From: an uncultured Spirochaetales bacterium | GTDB lineage: Bacteria; Spirochaetota; Spirochaetia; JAFGXN01 | Direction of reading: 5' to 3' | Assembly (NCBI GenBank): GCA_949289575.1 | Contig: CASEOG010000003.1 | Coordinates: 310,001-374,000, forward strand | DNA length: 64,000 bases | In this document: positions 52,423-59,655 of the stretch, one piece after another | How the letters are laid out: the number at the start of each line of letters is the position of its first letter | How positions within the stretch are numbered: the stretch's first letter is position 1 | Program-made: the position numbers and the translations under genes | Notes under the pieces: model-generated | Database searches by the model: none | Told to the model about the DNA's origin: nothing | The model's input: the letters and a program-made list of their open reading frames with translations, nothing else

Positions 52423-53070
52423 TTAATCAAAATCAATTTCCGGGTTCATTTCCGAGGGGGTTTTCCATTCGATTCCGCACTTCCTCAAAACATCTTTCTT
52501 CACGTACCAATAAAAATGACAAAACCCCCTACCTCTTGTATAATCTTTCAACTGTTCGGCACACACCCGTTCCACCTCTTCGATGCAGGCTTCCCACTTT
52601 TCCGTCCGTTCAACCGGATCAAATTTACGATACAATCGGTACTTTTCACAGTATTCTCTGACGGATAATTCCGGATTCAGATAATCCCGTAATTTTATTA
52701 TTTTCCGTTTGTTCTCTCTGTTCCATCTGTTTAAACATTGCAGGTATTCTCTCGCACAAAGACAAAAACGGGGAATATCCGTTTCATAGCATTCGTCTAT
52801 CAGATCCAGCATTTTTTCCAAAAAAAACGCCTTTCGGACACGATCCCTCCATCCTCCCGACAGCGCATCGGGAAAATCTTTCATAACAAGAACCATTTCT
52901 TTTCCGAGGGTCATATTTTTCCACCCGTCACCCGAAGAAGCCCGGTTTTTTTCCATTTCTTCAATAAGAGATTGCAATCGGGCGATGACCCGTTTGTTCT
53001 CTGCCCGCCTTTCTTTTCTGCCGGATTGGCAACTCCTCCGCAAATTTTCCGAATGCTCCTTTGTCTTCAT
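52423..53070 (-). CDS. Unknown charged helical protein, first gene of the giant-lipoprotein operon
   Basis: 215 residues, not recognised. It is very rich in Lys, Arg and Glu, with predicted helices (RRAENKRVIARLQSLIEEMEKNR, RVRKAFFLEKMLDLIDECYE) and seven cysteines (for example RFCLCAREYLQC and RGFCHFYWY). There is no signal peptide, so it is presumably cytoplasmic. Only 25 nt separate it from the giant gene, so they share an mRNA. TATAAT lies 4 nt before its ATG and there is no ribosome site. It could regulate or chaperone the giant protein; no evidence decides. Confidence 0.6.
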   Translation of the reverse strand: MKTKEHSENLRRSCQSGRKERRAENKRVIARLQSLIEEMEKNRASSGDGWKNMTLGKEMVLVMKDFPDALSGGWRDRVRKAFFLEKMLDLIDECYETDIPRFCLCAREYLQCLNRWNRENKRKIIKLRDYLNPELSVREYCEKYRLYRKFDPVERTEKWEACIEEVERVCAEQLKDYTRGRGFCHFYWYVKKDVLRKCGIEWKTPSEMNPEIDFD

Positions 53071-53119
53071 TATAATTATAGCATGAAAATTATCATTTGT
53101 GTCGGATTCGGTAAAAACT

Positions 53120-53148
53120 TTGTAAAAATTTATTTTTTCTGTTAAATT
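53120..53148 (+). promoter_or_regulatory. Promoter of the fliS pair
   Basis: TTGTAA, a 17-nt spacer and TAAATT, ~50 nt before fliS, whose ATG has a good AAGGAG. This is a conventional leadered arrangement. Confidence 0.5.
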
Positions 53149-53198
53149 ATCGGCCTTTTATAACGATAGTTTTATATCTGATTTCATAAGGAGCACTC

Positions 53199-53624
53199 AT
53201 GACCGGTTTTTCTCCCCAAAACACTTATCATCAAAACCGCATCAAAACAGCCAGTCAAAGCGAACTGATTGTGATGCTGTACGACGGAGCTATCCGCAAT
53301 TTGGAAACGGCTGTCGAAGAACTGAAAACCGAAAAGCCGAAACTGGATGTGGTCAATAATGCCTTCAACAAAGCATCAAACATCATTACGGAACTGAGTG
53401 CCTCTCTCGACTTCACGCAGGGTGGTGAAGTGGCGACACATCTTTTTAATCTCTACTGTTTTTTCAACAGCGAGATTGTCGCCGCCAATGTCGGGAAAAA
53501 AATCGGTTCGATTCCGAATATCATCGAAATGCTGGAAGATTTGCGCCGCGCCTGGAAAGTAATTGCATCCGAAACGGCTTCCCGGCCGGGCGACCGCTAC
53601 GAAGGTTTCAGCGTTAACGGATAA
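53199..53624 (+). CDS. fliS: Flagellin export chaperone
   Basis: A 141-residue FliS. Features: NTYHQNRIKTASQSELIVMLYDGAIRNLE at the N-terminus, the helix-bundle core KASNIITELSASLDFTQGGEVATHLFNLYCFF, and ILE/LRRAWKVIA towards the end. It binds the C-terminus of flagellin in the cytoplasm and keeps it unfolded until export. This supports a motile, flagellated organism. AAGGAG precedes the start. Confidence 0.92.
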   Translation: MTGFSPQNTYHQNRIKTASQSELIVMLYDGAIRNLETAVEELKTEKPKLDVVNNAFNKASNIITELSASLDFTQGGEVATHLFNLYCFFNSEIVAANVGKKIGSIPNIIEMLEDLRRAWKVIASETASRPGDRYEGFSVNG

Positions 53625-53626
53625 AG

Positions 53627-54055
53627 ATGAATACCAAACTGATTGCTTTAATTACATCGCAGCAGGAACGGCAGAAGGAATATTTTCTCGAATATCTGCG
53701 GGTTCAGCAGCTGGAACGGTTCGATTTGGAAAATGAGCATTATGACGATCTGCAGATACACCTCGATGTCGAGCAGCGGATTTTGTCGAAAATTGTCCGT
53801 CTGTCAAAAATTATCGAAAATCATATTTACGATCTGAAACTGAAAGAAATTCCGGAATCGTACGGAATTCTCGACCGGCAGTCGGAATTGGAACGGCTGA
53901 AAGAGTCGGCTATTCGCAACAACATCGACAATCAGAACGCGTTGGAAAAACGCAAAACGCAAAAACGGCCGCAGCTGGTCTTTTCCGTACCCCGTAAGCG
54001 CACACCGCTGCCGATTGAAGGCGAACTGCCGCAGATTATCAATGTTTCCGTTTAA
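53627..54055 (+). CDS. Coiled-coil protein downstream of fliS (possible FlgN-like chaperone)
   Basis: 142 residues, mostly helical and strongly charged (LIALITSQQERQKEYFLEYLRVQQLERFDLENEHYDDLQ), with a short basic, proline-bearing tail (RKRTPLPIEGELPQI). It starts 2 nt after the fliS stop, so it is co-expressed. Position, size and helical character recall the small flagellar chaperones FlgN and FliT, but no diagnostic motif is visible and the assignment is only suggested. Its end overlaps the convergent aroA by 4 bp. Confidence 0.6.
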   Translation: MNTKLIALITSQQERQKEYFLEYLRVQQLERFDLENEHYDDLQIHLDVEQRILSKIVRLSKIIENHIYDLKLKEIPESYGILDRQSELERLKESAIRNNIDNQNALEKRKTQKRPQLVFSVPRKRTPLPIEGELPQIINVSV

Positions 54056-55332
54056 AGCAGATCGGGCTGCGGGTTTTCGCTGACGGCCGCCAGCAGCCGG
54101 TAAAAGCCGGGAAAGGTGACCGCCGCCGCTTCGGCGCCATCGACGGTGACGGGCGCCTCCGCCGCCAAGCCGCCGACAGCCAGCGCCATCGCTATCCGGT
54201 GGTCTCCGTATGACAGCACCGCACCGCCTTTGAGGCGGCCGCAGCCGCGAATCACCATGCCGTCGGGCAGCTCGGTGATATCGGCGCCGAGCTTCGTCAG
54301 TTCGGCTGTCATGCAGCGGATGCGGTCGGTTTCTTTAAGCCGGGTGTGCGCCGCGTTGAACAGCCGGGTTTCGCCTTCGGCATAGCAGGCGGTCACGGCC
54401 AAAACCGGCAGCGCATCGGGAATGGCGGTCATATCGATTTCGATTCCCTTCAGCCGATTTCCTTCGACAGTCACTTTTTTTCCTTCGAAAGTCAGCCGAC
54501 AGCCCATTTTTTCGAGCAGAAAAACCACTTCTTTGTCACCCTGGACATCGCACATGTCGAGATTGGTAAAGGTAAGGCGGCTGCGGGTGACAGCTGCCGC
54601 GCACAGGAAAAAGCAGGCCGAGGAAAAGTCGGCGGGAACGGCAATGTCGAACGGGCGGTAGATTTGTCCGCCGGGAATGAAGATGTTTTTGTATTCTTCA
54701 TCGGCACTGTACGCTATCATCCGATCATCGAGCCATTTTTTGGTCATGTCGACATACGGTTTTTCTTTCAGAATGCCGGTTTCGATTTCGAAATTCCCGT
54801 CGGCCGCCGGCAACGCAATCAGCAGTGCCGACAGGTACTGGCTGGTCGGGCAGTCGATTTTGATCCGCCCCGACCGCAGCGGTCCGCACACGGTAAACGG
54901 CGCACAACCTTCTTTTTTTTCGCAGCTCACCGCGGCTCCGAGTGCCCGCAGGGCATCGAGTAAGGGCGCCGCACTGCGGTTTTCGATCGAAGCGTCGCCG
55001 CTTAGCCGAAACGGACGGTTTTGCAGCGCCGCCAGTGCCGCCGCAAAAAAAAGGGTCGTACCGGAGTTCATGACATCGGCACCGCCGGCAGCCGCCTCGA
55101 ACCGCCTGCCGACGCCGCGCACCCGCAGTGCGCCCTCTTTTTCGACCACTTCGGCACCGAACGCCCGACAGACCGCGATACACGCACGGGTGTCTTCCGA
55201 AAAAAGCGGCTGCCTCAAAACCGATTCGCCGTCGGCCAGCGCCGCTATCAGCAGCGCCCGTATTGTATGTGACTTCGATCCGGGAATCTCGATTTCGCCC
55301 CGAACCGCGGAAGGAACAATTCTCTTTTTCAT
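54052..55332 (-). CDS. aroA: 3-phosphoshikimate 1-carboxyvinyltransferase (EPSP synthase), divergent
   Basis: A 426-residue enzyme condensing shikimate-3-phosphate and PEP in the shikimate pathway. Recognised segments: EIPGSKSHTIRALLIAALADGES, SQYLSALLIALP, VPADFSSACFFLCAAAV, RLKETDRIRCMTAEL and YGDHRIAMALAVGGL. The PEP/glyphosate loop, normally N-A-G-T-A-x-R-P, reads NSGTTLFF, so the Arg and Pro of that motif are absent. The PGSKS motif also has T-I in place of the usual x-N. No Shine-Dalgarno: TATAAA lies 6 nt before the ATG. It is divergent from polA, with both promoters in 45 bases. Confidence 0.9.
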   Translation of the reverse strand: MKKRIVPSAVRGEIEIPGSKSHTIRALLIAALADGESVLRQPLFSEDTRACIAVCRAFGAEVVEKEGALRVRGVGRRFEAAAGGADVMNSGTTLFFAAALAALQNRPFRLSGDASIENRSAAPLLDALRALGAAVSCEKKEGCAPFTVCGPLRSGRIKIDCPTSQYLSALLIALPAADGNFEIETGILKEKPYVDMTKKWLDDRMIAYSADEEYKNIFIPGGQIYRPFDIAVPADFSSACFFLCAAAVTRSRLTFTNLDMCDVQGDKEVVFLLEKMGCRLTFEGKKVTVEGNRLKGIEIDMTAIPDALPVLAVTACYAEGETRLFNAAHTRLKETDRIRCMTAELTKLGADITELPDGMVIRGCGRLKGGAVLSYGDHRIAMALAVGGLAAEAPVTVDGAEAAAVTFPGFYRLLAAVSENPQPDLL

Positions 55333-55338
55333 AAGAAT

Positions 55339-55371
55339 TTTATATCTTATTTCGGCCGTTTCGTGTATAAT
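55339..55371. promoter_or_regulatory. Divergent leaderless promoters of aroA and polA
   Basis: Minus strand: TATAAA (55339-55344), then 6 nt, then the aroA ATG. Plus strand: TATAAT (55366-55371), then 6 nt, then the polA ATG at 55378. Neither gene has a ribosome site. -35 boxes are weak on both strands. Confidence 0.6.
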
Positions 55372-55377
55372 TTTTTC

Positions 55378-58209
55378 ATGAAAAAACCGCTTTATTTAAT
55401 CGACGGCTACAGTCTGATTTACCGCACCTACTTTGCATTGATACGATCTCCGCTGATGACATCGCAGGGAAAAAACCGGAACGTGGTTTTCGGATTTTTT
55501 AATTCTCTCTTTTCGTTTATCAAGAAATTCGAGTGCGAAAAAACGGTTGTGGCAATGGATTCGCGCACCAAAACGTTTCGTCACGAATTTTATCCCGAAT
55601 ACAAAGCGACCCGCGAAAAGGCGCCCGAAGATCTTCACGAGCAGATTCCGATCGTGGAAGAGATTCTGTCGGCTCTCGGAATTCCGATTTTAAGAATGGA
55701 CGGCTACGAGGCGGACGATCTCATTGCTTCGCTGGCAAACCGCTGCAAAAAAGAGGGGCGTCCCTGCCGAATTCTTTCGGGAGATAAGGATCTTTGTCAG
55801 CTGATCGGGGAGGGGATTACGCTTCTGCGCCCTTCTTCCGCCGGCGATTACGAGGAGATGACGCGGGAAAAGGTGAAGGAACATTACGGCGTTTATCCCG
55901 AACAGATTCTCGATTATCTGTCGCTGATGGGAGATACGGCCGACAACATTCCCGGTGTCACGAAGGTGGGAAAGGTGACAGCCGCCAAATGGCTGGAGGC
56001 CTACGGCACGATGGATGCGCTTTACGAACATCTCGACGAGATTAAGGGAAAGGCGCGGGAGAATCTGGAAAACGATCGGGAGAAGGCGCTGCTCAGCCGC
56101 CGGCTGGTCACATTGAAAGATGATTTGGAGATTCCGCTCGATATCGAGGCGCTCGATACCTCTTCGCCGAACATGGAGGCGGCTCTGGTGATTTTCCGCC
56201 GGGAAGAGATCCGCAAATTCGGTTCGCCGAAGGCCGCGCCCGCTGCCGAACCCAATCTTTTTTCCGCCGCCCCGGCAGCCGCCGTCGACGTCCCCGCCGC
56301 GCACAGCCGCTCTTCCGCCGCAGCGGCGGCGGACAGCCCCGGCAACGGCTCCGCCGGCACGGCCGGCTCCGCCGCCGGTTCATCCGATGCGGTTGCCGGC
56401 AACGCACCGCCGGAAACCTTTGCCCCCGGCTCGGTGACAATCGCCGATACGCCGGAAAAGGCAGCCGCCTGGATTCGCAAAGCGGCCGACGCCGGTGTTT
56501 TTGCTTTCGATTCGGAAACGACCGGTCTCGACACTTTTTTTGCCCGCCCGGTCGGCTTTTCGCTGGCGGTGGACGGCGGCAGTGCCGTTTATATTCCGCT
56601 TATCGCCGACGGTGTTCCCGTTCAGGACGAAAACCGGATCCGCGACCTTCTGAAGCCGCTGCTGGAAAACGAGAATCATCTCATCATCGGTCACAATCTG
56701 AAATACGACTATCAGGTTTTGAAACGGTGGGGCATCACCCTGAAACCGGGATTCGATACGATGATTGCGGCGTGGCTTTACGACAGCATGCTCGACCGCT
56801 TTCAGATGGATTTTCTCGCTCTGCGCCTGCTCAATTATCAGCCGATTTCCTACAAAGAGATTGTGCCGAAAGAGCGTCATATCGGGGAGATTCCGCTCTC
56901 CGTCTGTGCCGATTACGCGGGCGAAGATGCTTTTATCGCCTACCGTTTTTACGAATTTCTGAAGCCGAAACTCGATGAGTCCGGTCTGACAAAATCTTTT
57001 TACGAAACGGAGATGAAAATTGCCGTTCTGCTGGCCGAAACGGAAATGCGCGGGATCGGGATTGACTGCGACGAATTGGACCGTTACGGCGACGAACTGA
57101 CGGCAGAGGCCGACCGTCTCGAAAAGGAGATTTTCAAAGAGGTCGGGTTCGAATTTAATCTGAAATCGGTGAAGCAGCTGCAGTCGGTGCTTTTCGAAAC
57201 ACTCGGTCTGAAGCCGACCAAAAAGACTTCCGGCGGCGCTTATTCGACCGATTCGGCGGTCTTGCAGGAGCTGGCACACATTCATCGGGTGCCGAAGCTG
57301 CTGCTCGATTACCGCGCCTGCATCAAACTCAACGACACGTATGCTCAGGCACTGCCGAAGCTGGTCAATCCGGAAACGGGTCGCATTTATCCGACGTTTC
57401 AGCAGACCGGAACGGCAACGGGCCGTCTTTCCTGCCGCAATCCGAATCTTCAGAATATTCCGATTCGCGATGAGGCGGGCCGCCGTATCCGTTCCGCGTT
57501 CAAGCCGGAGAAGGGGTTTGTCTTTGTCAGCGCCGATTACTCGCAGATCGAGCTGGTGATGCTGGCGGCACTTTCCGGCGACCCTGGTCTGTGCGAGGCG
57601 TTTCGCAACGGAATCGATGTTCACGCCCGCACGGCTTCGCTTCTTTTCGGGACTCCTCTCGAGCAGGTTTCGCCCGACCAGCGGCGGATTGCCAAGACAA
57701 TCAATTTCGGGATTATGTACGGAATGAGTGCTTTTCGGCTCTCCAACGAGCTGGAAATTCCGTTCGGCCGTGCCAACGATTTCATCAGATCGTATTTCAC
57801 CACGTTCGGCGGCGTGAAAGCGTTTCTGGCCAAGGTCATCGGGGAGGCGGAGGCAACGGGTGAGGTGAGGATGATCAGCGGCCGCCGGCGGCGGATTTTC
57901 GGGATTGCTTCGCGCAATAAAACCGAGCGGAATCAGGCGGAGCGGGTAGCACTCAACACGCTGATTCAAGGGAGCGCGGCCGATGTGGTCAAAACGGCGA
58001 TGCTGAATGTCGACCGGATGATTCGCGAAAGCGGGTCGGGCGCGCGGCTGCTGCTGCAAATCCACGACGAGCTGCTTTTCGAGGTGCCCGAAAGCGAAGC
58101 CTCTCTTTTCTGCGACCGGCTGAAACGGGAAATGGAGACCGCCGTGACTCTGCCGGTGCCGCTGCGGGCTTCGGTGGAGACCGGCCTCAGCTGGGGAGAG
58201 ATTCATTGA
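55378..58209 (+). CDS. polA: DNA polymerase I with active proofreading motifs
   Basis: 943 residues with all three parts. The 5'-nuclease domain (~1-285) contains LYLIDGYSLIYR and MDGYEADDLIASLA. A 65-residue Ala/Gly/Ser/Pro-rich linker (~286-350) follows. The 3'-5' exonuclease (~365-540) keeps the DxE in FDSETTGLD, HNLKYDYQVL and YAGEDAFIAYRFY, so proofreading should work. The polymerase domain has SADYSQIELVMLAALSGD, RRIAKTINFGIMYG and LLQIHDELLFEVPE. It fills gaps in repair and replaces Okazaki primers. The ATG at 55378 is used rather than the in-frame GTG at 55363, which overlaps the -10 box. Confidence 0.97.
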   Translation: MKKPLYLIDGYSLIYRTYFALIRSPLMTSQGKNRNVVFGFFNSLFSFIKKFECEKTVVAMDSRTKTFRHEFYPEYKATREKAPEDLHEQIPIVEEILSALGIPILRMDGYEADDLIASLANRCKKEGRPCRILSGDKDLCQLIGEGITLLRPSSAGDYEEMTREKVKEHYGVYPEQILDYLSLMGDTADNIPGVTKVGKVTAAKWLEAYGTMDALYEHLDEIKGKARENLENDREKALLSRRLVTLKDDLEIPLDIEALDTSSPNMEAALVIFRREEIRKFGSPKAAPAAEPNLFSAAPAAAVDVPAAHSRSSAAAAADSPGNGSAGTAGSAAGSSDAVAGNAPPETFAPGSVTIADTPEKAAAWIRKAADAGVFAFDSETTGLDTFFARPVGFSLAVDGGSAVYIPLIADGVPVQDENRIRDLLKPLLENENHLIIGHNLKYDYQVLKRWGITLKPGFDTMIAAWLYDSMLDRFQMDFLALRLLNYQPISYKEIVPKERHIGEIPLSVCADYAGEDAFIAYRFYEFLKPKLDESGLTKSFYETEMKIAVLLAETEMRGIGIDCDELDRYGDELTAEADRLEKEIFKEVGFEFNLKSVKQLQSVLFETLGLKPTKKTSGGAYSTDSAVLQELAHIHRVPKLLLDYRACIKLNDTYAQALPKLVNPETGRIYPTFQQTGTATGRLSCRNPNLQNIPIRDEAGRRIRSAFKPEKGFVFVSADYSQIELVMLAALSGDPGLCEAFRNGIDVHARTASLLFGTPLEQVSPDQRRIAKTINFGIMYGMSAFRLSNELEIPFGRANDFIRSYFTTFGGVKAFLAKVIGEAEATGEVRMISGRRRRIFGIASRNKTERNQAERVALNTLIQGSAADVVKTAMLNVDRMIRESGSGARLLLQIHDELLFEVPESEASLFCDRLKREMETAVTLPVPLRASVETGLSWGEIH

Positions 58210-58877
58210 TTGCCGTTTCTGCCGGCGGCGCACCGGGTCATGCCGACCGTTCTTCCTTAAAAGGCGGCCGCTTCGTTTTGGGGCTGACGGGCAAAAGCGC
58301 CACGGGGAAAAACGCGGCTGCCGATTTTTTCGCCGGGCGCGGCTGGGTGCATTTCGACACCGACCGGATGGCGCATGCGGTTTTGCGGCGGAAGGCGGCG
58401 GAGGCGGCCGCGGTTTTCGGGCCGGCAATCCTGACCGATTCGGGTGAAGTCGACCGCCGGCGTTTGGGGGCCATTGTCTTTTCCGATGCCGAAAAAATGA
58501 AAACGCTCGAATCGCTGCTCTATCCCGAAATCGAAGCGGAGATTACCCGTACCGTGACCTCCTCTCCCGACGGATCCCGTTTTCTCATCAACGGCGCCAA
58601 TCTCACCGGCTCTCCCGAACTGTGCCGGCTCTGCGATGCCGTTCTGATTGTCCGGGCGCCTTTCCTGTTGAGACTTCTGCGGGCAATGCGGCGCGACCGT
58701 TCTTCTCTCCGGAAAATCCTCAAAAGATTTCGCTATCAGCGTTTTTTTTCCGTTCAAGACTTTTTTGCGAAAGCCGATATTTATACTGTATCGAATATCA
58801 CGACAAAAGCGCGTTTCGAGAAAAAACTCGACCGTCTGCTGAAGAGGGATTTTGAAGATGGAAGATTATCAGAATGA
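58206..58877 (+). CDS. coaE: Dephospho-CoA kinase-like protein
   Basis: 223 residues. The core resembles CoaE: GLTGKSATGKNAAADFFAGRGWVHFDTDRMAH (P-loop plus acceptor-site Asp), VFGPAIL, DRRRLGAIVFSD, LYPEIEAEITR. The P-loop is unusual: it ends GKN instead of GKS/T and starts GLTGKSA. The N-terminus carries ~20 extra residues before the first strand. The start is TTG at 58206 behind GGGGAGA, overlapping the polA stop; a later start cannot be excluded. polA-coaE adjacency is common in bacteria. It phosphorylates dephospho-CoA in the last step of CoA synthesis. Confidence 0.87.
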   Translation: MIAVSAGGAPGHADRSSLKGGRFVLGLTGKSATGKNAAADFFAGRGWVHFDTDRMAHAVLRRKAAEAAAVFGPAILTDSGEVDRRRLGAIVFSDAEKMKTLESLLYPEIEAEITRTVTSSPDGSRFLINGANLTGSPELCRLCDAVLIVRAPFLLRLLRAMRRDRSSLRKILKRFRYQRFFSVQDFFAKADIYTVSNITTKARFEKKLDRLLKRDFEDGRLSE

Positions 58878-59610
58878 AAATAACAGATCCGACGACAAGG
58901 CCGCAACGATTGCCAACGTCAAACGCTATCTGATTCCCGTTCTCGGTGTTTCGCTGGCTGCCGCCGTTCTTTCCGGAATCGGCTACCTCTATTTTTCTCC
59001 GGCTCCGAAACCGGATAAAGTGACCGTCGCCGTCAACGATATCGCCGCAGTCGAATTCCCCGAAACAATGCCGCAAAATCCGGCCGCGGGAGATTTGACC
59101 GCAAACGACGCTGCGCCGGCCGATGCCTCCAAACCGAAAATCACGGTCACCGAAGAACCGTCGCTTGTCGAAACGAAGCCGGTTGAAACGGCTCAGACCG
59201 ATTATTCCCGTATCGAAATTCCCGAAACGGCAAAACCGGCGCCCGTCACCCGACCCGCACCGCCGGTAAAAGCCGAAACAACGCCGGCACCGGCGAAGCC
59301 CCGCGTGACGGAAACCCCGAAACCGGTCTCCAAACCGGCAGCTCCCGCCGCACCGAAAGCCGAAAAACCGGCGCCCCGTTTCTACATCCAGGCCGGTTCA
59401 TTCAGCACTCTTGCCAACGCCGAAAAAGCCCGGCAGATGCTCGCCGACAAAAACATCAACTCGATAATCGAAACCCGCAAAATTAACGACAAAACCTGGT
59501 ACCGCGTCCTCATCGGCGCCTACGCCTCCAAAGACGAAGCGGAACAGTTCAAACCGACCGTCCGTGCCATCAAAGGTTTCGAAAACGCCATGATCCGGCA
59601 GTATTATTGA
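58858..59610 (+). CDS. SPOR-domain membrane protein
   Basis: 250 residues: a short cytoplasmic N-terminus, one transmembrane helix (LIPVLGVSLAAAVLSGIGYLYF), a Pro/Ala/Thr/Lys-rich periplasmic spacer of ~120 residues, and a C-terminal SPOR domain (~177-250: FYIQAGSFSTLANAEKARQML, TWYRVLIGAYASKDEAE). SPOR domains bind denuded glycan strands at the division site. The ATG at 58858 is favoured over TTG at 58852. It overlaps coaE by 20 nt. The gene ends where the AT-rich cassette begins. Confidence 0.88.
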   Translation: MEDYQNENNRSDDKAATIANVKRYLIPVLGVSLAAAVLSGIGYLYFSPAPKPDKVTVAVNDIAAVEFPETMPQNPAAGDLTANDAAPADASKPKITVTEEPSLVETKPVETAQTDYSRIEIPETAKPAPVTRPAPPVKAETTPAPAKPRVTETPKPVSKPAAPAAPKAEKPAPRFYIQAGSFSTLANAEKARQMLADKNINSIIETRKINDKTWYRVLIGAYASKDEAEQFKPTVRAIKGFENAMIRQYY

Positions 59611-59616
59611 GAAGAA

Positions 59617-59635
59617 ATTCCTCTTGACATCTTTT
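59617..59635 (+). repeat. Left copy of a 19-bp direct repeat
   Basis: ATTCCTCTTGACATCTTTT, identical to the sequence at 62079-62097. It contains a TTGACA -35 box. The two copies bound the AT-rich two-gene cassette. Confidence 0.9.
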
Positions 59636-59655
59636 AACGGATCATCTGAGGTTTT

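Noticed and set aside
56380-58428. 682-codon open frame on the minus strand, antisense to polA and coaE
   Set aside because: No homology, no start signals. Long antisense frames recur opposite aspS (38684-40012), lgt (23219-24226) and others because codons complementary to stops are rare in these genes.
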